Source of the DNA: Changshengia sp963803165
GTDB taxonomy: Bacteria > Chloroflexota > Dormibacteria > Aeolococcales > Aeolococcaceae
Reading direction: 5' to 3'
NCBI GenBank assembly: GCA_963803165.1
Contig: CAWDLK010000002.1
Span: 372,001-436,000 of the forward strand
Length of the DNA: 64,000 bases
Positions 58,718-64,000 of this stretch are shown here, in pieces; position 1 is the stretch's first letter; each line of letters begins with the position of its first letter. The notes beneath the pieces were generated by a model. That model was given only the letters and a program-made list of their open reading frames with translations, was not told where the DNA came from and ran no database searches. The position numbers and the translations under genes were made by a program.

Positions 58718-60012
58718 CCCACCAGGTTCGCGATCTGACCGTCGAGGGGCTCTCCCGGGTGGAGGGCGAGGGGGCCATGCACGTGGTGGTGACCGACGGC
58801 GCGGTCACCGACGTCCGGCTGCGCATCTACGAGCCGCCTCGCTTCTTCGAGGCCTTCCTCCGGGGCCGGGCCTACACCGAGCCGCCCGACATCACGGCGC
58901 GGATCTGCGGGATCTGCCCCGTCGCCTATCAGATGAGCGCCTGCCAGGCCCTCGAGCAGGTCTGCGGCGTCGAGGTCGACCCGCCGCTCCGGGCGCTCCG
59001 CCGCCTCCTCTACTGCGGCGAGTGGATCGAGAGCCACGTGCTCCACATCTACTTCCTCCACGCCCCTGACTTCCTGGGCGCGGGCAGCGCCCTGGAGCTG
59101 GCCAAGGACCACCGGGACGTGGTCGAGAAGGCGCTCACCCTCAAGAAGATCGGCAACGACATCATGGAGGTGGTCGGCGGCCGGCCCATCCACCCCATCA
59201 ACGTCCGGGTGGGCGGCTTCTACCGGGCGCCGACCAAGCGCGAGCTGCTGCCCCTGGCGGAGCGGCTGCGCTGGGCGCGGGAGGCCTCCCTGGAGACCGT
59301 GGAGTGGGTCTCCACCTTCGACTTCCCGGAGCTGGAGATCGACCACGAGCTGGTCGCCCTCCACCACCCCGACGAGTACGCCATCACCGAGGGCCGGGTG
59401 GTCTCGGACCGGGGCCTCGACATCGAGGTCGCGGAGTTCCTCGAGCACTTCGCCGAGGAACACGTCGAACGCTCGACCGCGCTGCACGGCCGGCTGATCG
59501 AGCGGGGTCGCTACCTGGTGGGGCCGCTGGCCCGCTACAGCCTCAACTACGAGCAGCTTCCCAAGGTCGCCCGCGAGGCGGCCGAGCAGGCCAAGGGGCT
59601 GGGCAGGGTCTGCCGCAACCCCTTCCGGAGCATCCAGGTGCGGGCGGTCGAGACCGTCGCCGCCTGCGACGAGGCGATCCGGATCATCGACGAGTACCGG
59701 GAGCCGGAGCGGCCCGCGGTGCCCGTGGAGCCGCGGGCGGGGACCGGCCACGGCGCCACCGAGGCGCCCCGCGGCCTCCTCTACCACCGCTACACCGTGG
59801 ACGACGCCGGCCTCATCCAGAACGCCGACATCATCCCTCCCACCGCCCAGAACCAGGACGCCATCGAGAACGACCTGCGCAAGCTGGTGGTGGCCAACCT
59901 CGAGCTCTCCGACCACGACCTGCAGCACCTCTGCGAGCAGTCGATCCGCAACTACGACCCCTGCATCTCCTGCTCCACCCACTTCCTCGACTTCACCGTC
60001 GAGCGGCGATGA
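58714..60012 (+). CDS. [NiFe] hydrogenase large (alpha) catalytic subunit
   Basis: A 432-residue protein with nickel ligands in ITARICGICPVAYQ (L1, C-x2-C) and DPCISCSTHFLDF (L2, C-x2-C-x2-H), and conserved LTVEGLSRVEGEGAMHVV at the start. Nine or so residues after the L2 His (FLDFTVERR) form the C-terminal peptide removed on maturation. The motif forms and gene order beta-gamma-delta-alpha fit group 3b NAD(P)-linked hydrogenases. GTG 58714 overlaps the small-subunit stop. Confidence 0.93.
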   Translation: MTHQVRDLTVEGLSRVEGEGAMHVVVTDGAVTDVRLRIYEPPRFFEAFLRGRAYTEPPDITARICGICPVAYQMSACQALEQVCGVEVDPPLRALRRLLYCGEWIESHVLHIYFLHAPDFLGAGSALELAKDHRDVVEKALTLKKIGNDIMEVVGGRPIHPINVRVGGFYRAPTKRELLPLAERLRWAREASLETVEWVSTFDFPELEIDHELVALHHPDEYAITEGRVVSDRGLDIEVAEFLEHFAEEHVERSTALHGRLIERGRYLVGPLARYSLNYEQLPKVAREAAEQAKGLGRVCRNPFRSIQVRAVETVAACDEAIRIIDEYREPERPAVPVEPRAGTGHGATEAPRGLLYHRYTVDDAGLIQNADIIPPTAQNQDAIENDLRKLVVANLELSDHDLQHLCEQSIRNYDPCISCSTHFLDFTVERR

Positions 60013-60019
60013 GGCCCGG

Positions 60020-60562
60020 GTGGGCGGACCGGCCGGCGCCGCTGCCGTAGCCGGGACGGTGCCCGTGCCCGCGGGGGAGGCGCCGCCGCCGGCCCGGCGC
60101 GTGGTGGTCATCGGCGTCGGCAACCCGATGCGCCGCGACGACGGCGCCGGGATCGCGGTGGCGGAGCGGGCTCGCCCGCTGCTGCCCCCGGGCGTCGAGG
60201 TCGTGACCCTGGGCGGGGAGGCCACCGGTCTGCTCGCGGCCTGGGCGGGGGCCGACCTGGCAGTGGTCGTGGACGCCGTCCGCTGGGATCACCCGCCCGC
60301 CGGCGGCGTCACCCGCATCGACGCGAGCGCCGACCCCGGGGCGGTCGGAGGCTGGGGCGGCGGCACCAGCAGCCACGGCCTGGGGGTGGCCGAGGCGGTC
60401 GGCCTGGGACGCGCCCTCGACCGCCTGCCCCGGCGCCTCGTCCTGCTCCTGGTCGCGCTCGCCGAGGAGGGCCACGGGGCCGGCCTCTCCCCCACCGCCG
60501 AGCGGGAGGTGGAGGAGGCGGTGACCCTGCTGGTGGCCGAGGTTCGCGCCGCCGCCGGCTGA
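60020..60562 (+). CDS. hydrogenase maturation protease
   Basis: A 180-residue protein of the HycI/HyaD group: VIGVGNPMRRDDGAGIAVAE with the nickel-sensing Asp/Glu pattern, ADLAVVVDAVRWDHPPAGG, and conserved His in GTSSHGLGVAEAVGL. It would cleave the C-terminal peptide of the large subunit. It starts 7 bp after that gene. Hyp nickel-insertion genes are not in the window. Confidence 0.88.
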   Translation: MGGPAGAAAVAGTVPVPAGEAPPPARRVVVIGVGNPMRRDDGAGIAVAERARPLLPPGVEVVTLGGEATGLLAAWAGADLAVVVDAVRWDHPPAGGVTRIDASADPGAVGGWGGGTSSHGLGVAEAVGLGRALDRLPRRLVLLLVALAEEGHGAGLSPTAEREVEEAVTLLVAEVRAAAG

Positions 60563-60581
60563 GGTCGACCCGCGCCCGAGG

Positions 60582-61079
60582 TCAGCCGGGGACGTCCCCG
60601 GGGGCCAGGACGACCAGAGGGATCGGGCGGGCGGTGCCGGCCTGGTACTGGGTGTAGCGGTCGCGGTTGACCCGGTTCATCAGCGCGAAGAGACGCGGGT
60701 GGTCGGCGTCGCCGGGCGCGACCACCCGAGCCTCGGCCGGGAAGCGCCGGCGGGCGACCTGCACCTCGACCCGCGGGTGGGCCCGGACGTTGCCGAGCCA
60801 GGCCGGGTCGTGGTCGCCGCCGTAGTTGGACGCCACCACCACCAGGCGGTCGCGGTCGCGCCCGTAGACGAGCACGGTGGTGCGGCGCAGCCCGCTGCGG
60901 CGCCCGGTGGTGTGCAGGAGCAGCGAGGGCACGCCGATGATGCCGTGCCCCAGCCGGCCCCCGCTCGCCGCGTACAGCCAGCGGTGCGCGCGGGGCACGA
61001 AGGCCGGTCCGGTGCTCGACCCCATCCAGCCGTTGAGCGCCCGGGCGATCCCGGGCACGCGGGGTGCCGCCGTCCCCAT
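60582..61079 (-). CDS. DUF385/DDN-type deazaflavin (F420)-dependent oxidoreductase
   Basis: A 165-residue split-barrel protein: LLLHTTGRRSGLRRTTVLVY, VVVASNYGGDHDPAWLGNVR and AHPRVEVQVARRRFPAEARV, the landmarks of F420-dependent nitroreductases (Ddn family). A C-terminal YTQYQAGTARPIPLVVL follows. It suggests that F420 is used by the organism. Minus-strand operon with hemQ upstream; converges on the hydrogenase operon with a 19-bp gap. Confidence 0.88.
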   Translation of the reverse strand: MGTAAPRVPGIARALNGWMGSSTGPAFVPRAHRWLYAASGGRLGHGIIGVPSLLLHTTGRRSGLRRTTVLVYGRDRDRLVVVASNYGGDHDPAWLGNVRAHPRVEVQVARRRFPAEARVVAPGDADHPRLFALMNRVNRDRYTQYQAGTARPIPLVVLAPGDVPG

Positions 61080-61098
61080 CCGGGAGCTGCCCGCCGCC

Positions 61099-61908
61099 TC
61101 AGCCGAGGGCGGCGAGCGCGTCGCCGATCGGCGTCGCCACGCAGGTGAAGGAGGGAACGTCGCGGACGGTGTGGGTGGACGCCTCGCTGGCCCGCATCTC
61201 CTGGACCAGGTCGAGGAAGTCGCTCACCGAGTCGCTCTCGAAGGCCACCACGAACTCCTGGTCGTCGAGCCCGAACGAATAGGTGGTGTTGATCTTCACC
61301 CCCGGGTAGCGGTGGCCCATGGCGATGTGCTCGTCCATCTGGCGCTGGCGCTCCTCGGCGGGGAGCCGGTACCAGGCGCGGGTCTTCACGAAGGGATACA
61401 CGAAGAGGTACCGGCGCTCGGTGGGAAGGATGACGAGCCGGCTGCTCCTCCCCTCCTGGGGGGTGCCGTCCTCGTGCACGTGCCGCTCCACGTAGCTGCT
61501 CCGCTTGGTCATGGCGAAGTACGTGTGCGGCTGCTCCAGGTAGCCGGCGAGGGCGGTGGCGTTGAGCAGGGCGGCCAGCTCCTGGATCTCCTCGAGCCGC
61601 TCGCTCACCGACCAGAGCATGAGGTCGGCGTCGCCGCGGGTGCCCACCAGGCTGTAGCTGCGCAGGATCACCCCGTCGCGGCCCGCCATCTCCTCGACCA
61701 CCGCCCCGAACTCGGCGCGATCGGCGGCACGCTGCTCGGGGGAGCGGCGGCGCCATTCGGGCATCAGCCGGTAGAAGGCGTAGCGGACGAATTGGCGGGT
61801 GCCGGGGGCCCTCCGGCTGGCGTCGCGGACGCGGAGGGCGGGCGCCGCCGCAGCCTCCGCCGACGCCGCGGGCGCCGCTCCCTGCTTCCCCTCGGTCACG
61901 GCTCCCAT
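61099..61908 (-). CDS. hemQ: HemQ/ChdC coproheme decarboxylase (chlorite dismutase family)
   Basis: A 269-residue protein with HemQ landmarks: RYLFVYPFVKTRAWYRLPAE (Tyr of the coproheme radical site), EERQRQMDEHIAMGHRYPGV, TTYSFGLDDQEFVVAFESD. A Gly/Ala linker of about 35 residues precedes the fold. It converts coproheme III to heme b in the coproporphyrin-dependent pathway of Gram-positive-type bacteria, supporting the taxonomic inference. Follows the thioesterase gene by 7 bp in one operon. Confidence 0.9.
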   Translation of the reverse strand: MGAVTEGKQGAAPAASAEAAAAPALRVRDASRRAPGTRQFVRYAFYRLMPEWRRRSPEQRAADRAEFGAVVEEMAGRDGVILRSYSLVGTRGDADLMLWSVSERLEEIQELAALLNATALAGYLEQPHTYFAMTKRSSYVERHVHEDGTPQEGRSSRLVILPTERRYLFVYPFVKTRAWYRLPAEERQRQMDEHIAMGHRYPGVKINTTYSFGLDDQEFVVAFESDSVSDFLDLVQEMRASEASTHTVRDVPSFTCVATPIGDALAALG

Positions 61909-61915
61909 CGTAGCG

Positions 61916-62479
61916 TCAGCCCGGCTCCGCGCTGCTCCCCCCCGCCTCCTCGAGGGCCGTCTTGCGGAGCAGCCGCTGCTCGCGGCGGACCCGAGCCTGG
62001 GCCTGGCGGCGGTGCTCCATCTTGGTCTCGGCGATCACCGGCGCCACCGGGGTGGGGCGCCCCTCCCGGTCCAGGGCCACGAAGACGAGGTGGGCGCTGG
62101 CCACGTGTCGGTGCCGGCCGAGGGGCAGGGTCTCCACGTCCACCCTGACCCCGACCTCCATCGAGGTGCGGTGGACGTCGTTGACCATGGCCTTGACGGT
62201 GAGCACGTCGCCGATGAACACCGGGGCGAGGAAGCTCATCTCGTCGATGGCGGCGGTGACCACCCGGCGCCGGGCGTGCTTGATGGCCGCGATGCCGGCG
62301 GCGCCGTCGACCAGCCGGAGGATGGTGCCGCCGTGGACGTAGCCGGCATGGTTGGCGTGCTCGATCTCCATGATCTGGCTGAGCACCGTCGCTGAGCCCG
62401 AGGCGGGCCGGGGGGTGAGGTCGGGCTCCGCCTCGTCGAGCTCCTGGAGGGCGAGCGGGATGGGGAGCGGGTGTCTCAT
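61916..62479 (-). CDS. acyl-CoA thioesterase (hotdog fold)
   Basis: A 187-residue YciA/Acot-type hotdog protein: QIMEIEHANHAGYVHGGTIL, RLVDGAAGIAAIKHARRRVV, FLAPVFIGDVLTVKAMVNDV, and RHVASAHLVFVALDREGRPT. It hydrolyses acyl-CoA thioesters. ATG 62479 overlaps the amidohydrolase stop (ATGA); an in-frame GTG at 62488 is less likely. Basic C-terminal helix after about residue 145. Confidence 0.88.
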   Translation of the reverse strand: MRHPLPIPLALQELDEAEPDLTPRPASGSATVLSQIMEIEHANHAGYVHGGTILRLVDGAAGIAAIKHARRRVVTAAIDEMSFLAPVFIGDVLTVKAMVNDVHRTSMEVGVRVDVETLPLGRHRHVASAHLVFVALDREGRPTPVAPVIAETKMEHRRQAQARVRREQRLLRKTALEEAGGSSAEPG

Positions 62480-63660
62480 CGCAGCCACGCGAGGAGCGCG
62501 CGGGTGGAGGTGGAGAGGGCGACGGGCAGCGCCCGCTCGTCGATGTCGAAGCGGGCGTGGTGATGAGGCGGGCGCACCGGGACCGCGGGGTCTCCGGCGC
62601 CCACCAGGTAGTAGCAGCCGGGGACCCGCTCCAGGAAGCAGGCCATGTCGTCGCCGACGGTGACCGGCCGGGCCAGCTCGACGTTGGCCTCGCCGACCGC
62701 CTCGACCGCCGCCCGGCGGACCACCTCGGCGCTCTCCGGGTCGTTGACCACGGGTGGGCAGCCGGCCACCAGCTCGAAGTCGAGCGGCGCCCGCAGGGCG
62801 CCCGCCACCCCCCGGGCCACCTCCTCGACACGCGCCATCAGGCTCTCCCTGAGCGGCTGGTCGGGGGCGCGCACGGTGCCGTGCAGCTCGACCTGCTCGG
62901 CGATGACGTTGTGGGCGCGGCCCCCGTGGACCATGCCGACGCTCACCACCGCGGGGCGGTCGGGGGCGACCTCGCGGGCCACCAGGGTCTGGAGGGCGAC
63001 CACCACGTGGGCGGCGGCCACCACCGGGTCGACGCTCAGGTGGGGAAGGCCGCCGTGGCCGCCGGTGCCCCGGACCACGAGGCGGAACTCGTCGGCGCTG
63101 CCGAAGAGCAACTCCCCGGTCACCGCCACCCGCCCGGCGTCGAGCGGCGTCCAGAGGTGCAGGCCGAGGGCCCGATCGACGCCCTCGAGGGCGCCCTCCT
63201 CGATCATCGGGACGGCCCCGGCGGCGATCTCCTCCGCGGGCTGGAAGCAGAGCCGCAGCCGCCCTCGCCAGCCCTCGCGCAGCCCGGCCATGACCGAGGC
63301 GACCCCCAGCGCGATGGCGACGTGGCCGTCGTGGCCGCAGCCGTGCATGAGGCCCGGGGTCTCGGAGCGGACCGGCCGGCCGTCATCGGCCTCGAGGACG
63401 GGGAGCGCGTCCATGTCGGCCCGGTACATCACGGTTGGACCGGGGCCGGCCCCGTCGAGGTCGGCGATCACCCCGGTGCCCCCGACCTGCTCGCGCACCG
63501 CGTAGCCCAGCTCCCGGCAGCGGGCCGCGGCGATGCCGGCGGTGCGGCGCTCCTGGTGGGCGAGCTCGGGATGGCGGTGGAGGTCGCGCCGGGTCTCGAC
63601 CAGCTCGGCGGCGACCCGGGCCAGCTCCCTCTCCAGGCCGGCGTTCGCGGCGGGGCTCAT
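62476..63660 (-). CDS. M20-family amidohydrolase (peptidase M20D type)
   Basis: A 394-residue protein: ETRRDLHRHPELAHQERRTA, VMYRADMDALPV, metal-binding GLMHGCGHDGHVAIALGVAS, catalytic FQPAEEIAAGAVPMIEEGAL, and lid dimerisation segment VRGTGGHGGLPHLSVDPVVA. Such enzymes cut N-acyl amino acids or indole-acetyl conjugates. The start overlaps the receiver-like gene stop by 4 bp, and its stop overlaps the thioesterase start. Confidence 0.9.
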   Translation of the reverse strand: MSPAANAGLERELARVAAELVETRRDLHRHPELAHQERRTAGIAAARCRELGYAVREQVGGTGVIADLDGAGPGPTVMYRADMDALPVLEADDGRPVRSETPGLMHGCGHDGHVAIALGVASVMAGLREGWRGRLRLCFQPAEEIAAGAVPMIEEGALEGVDRALGLHLWTPLDAGRVAVTGELLFGSADEFRLVVRGTGGHGGLPHLSVDPVVAAAHVVVALQTLVAREVAPDRPAVVSVGMVHGGRAHNVIAEQVELHGTVRAPDQPLRESLMARVEEVARGVAGALRAPLDFELVAGCPPVVNDPESAEVVRRAAVEAVGEANVELARPVTVGDDMACFLERVPGCYYLVGAGDPAVPVRPPHHHARFDIDERALPVALSTSTRALLAWLR

Positions 63661-64000
63661 CCCGGAGGGGGGCCGCCGGCCGGTTCGCCCAGCAGGCGGA
63701 GGGCCGCCTCGGGGAGGTTGCGGTTGGCGACCACCTGGTCGGAGCCGGCCTCCACCGCCCGCCGGATCAGCGCCTTCTCCTCGTGGCTGCAGAAGCCGAC
63801 GATGGTGGCCGAGGGGTTGCGGCCGCGCAGCCGTGTGATCGCCTCGAGGCGCGACTCCGGCTCGTGGTTGAGGTCGACGAAGAGGAGCGGCATCGGGGGG
63901 AGCAGATCGTCCCGGGTCGCCTCGATGAGGCCGATTCCCCCCGCCGAGAGCACGGCGCGCAGCCGGCTCGCCAGCAGCAGGTCGGTGCCGAGCAGGGCTG
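63657..64000 (-). CDS. receiver-like (CheY fold) protein, N-terminus beyond the edge
   Basis: The visible 113 codons read through the right edge (frame ALLGTDLLLASRLRAVLSAG) into a receiver-type fold: PLLFVDLNHEPESRLEAITR (Asp on the third strand), TIVGFCSHEEKALIRRAVEA and a Gly/Pro tail. Start lies outside the window. No output domain is present. The phosphoacceptor pattern is weaker than in classical CheY, so it may be a pseudo-receiver. It overlaps the amidohydrolase gene by 4 bp. Confidence 0.65.
   Translation of the reverse strand, partial: ALLGTDLLLASRLRAVLSAGGIGLIEATRDDLLPPMPLLFVDLNHEPESRLEAITRLRGRNPSATIVGFCSHEEKALIRRAVEAGSDQVVANRNLPEAALRLLGEPAGGPPPG

Overview
The window is a very GC-rich (roughly 70 percent or more) bacterial chromosome segment, densely coded on both strands. 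Many operons use 1-4 bp ATGA/GTGA start-stop overlaps, and several promoters look leaderless. The gene content suggests an aerobic, soil-type Gram-positive-like (Terrabacteria) organism: HemQ-type coproheme decarboxylase, a group 3b-like [NiFe] hydrogenase, a deazaflavin (F420)-type nitroreductase-fold protein, an ECF41 sigma factor, a DUF3048 lipoprotein and rifamycin phosphotransferase. Actinomycetota, Chloroflexota or Candidatus Dormibacterota all fit. I infer the last as most likely but cannot prove it from sequence alone.

Layout. 1-5.1 kb: DUF3048 lipoprotein (edge), ferritin-VIT1 iron/manganese transporter, secreted lysozyme-fold protein, RecB-like nuclease with a probable Fe-S cluster. 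5.1-9.9 kb: a two-component system divergent from a flavinylated extracytosolic electron-transfer operon (ferric-reductase-like flavoprotein, FMN-binding protein, heme-type membrane protein). 10-11.3 kb: secreted GH27 galactosidase. 11.3-13.9 kb: arsenic locus (aquaporin-GNAT fusion, ArsM, a 22-residue Cys-rich ORF, divergent ArsR with two matching operators). 13.9-30.4 kb: small housekeeping, regulatory and transport units (ABC-2 exporter, TetR-ClC, SthA, ECF41 with its carboxymuconolactone decarboxylase, ArsR-SRPBCC, MarR-ICMT, SDR).

30.4-35 kb is a decaying zone. It holds a rifamycin phosphotransferase gene (rph) under a recognisable rifamycin-associated element (RAE) but broken by about 14 frameshifts, nearly all +1, and an HxlR regulator/quinone oxidoreductase pair fused by deletion of their shared promoter. 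35-42 kb holds two ABC-2 exporter operons, one with two DUF4097 paralogues and an Arc-type regulator, and two paralogous membrane-associated proteins of unknown function. 42.4-45.2 kb: DHFR-fold and aldo-keto reductases and a TetR/epimerase pair; the epimerase is cut by a miniature transposable element.

45.2-50.9 kb is an accessory island abutting tRNA-Gly(TCC). It contains a miniature IS21-like element, two IS256-family insertion sequences (one flanked by a 158-bp inverted copy of its own end), a zinc-ribbon orphan, a DUF4913-like gene, a conjugation coupling-protein remnant and half of a tRNA-Gly(GCC). 51-64 kb returns to core functions: IscA-type Fe-S carrier, tandem ThyX-like protein, CBS-BON protein, a seven-gene hydrogenase operon (CCG-type Fe-S protein, beta, cNMP-binding, gamma, delta, alpha subunits, maturation protease), then a converging operon with a receiver-like protein, M20 amidohydrolase, thioesterase, HemQ and a DUF385 protein.
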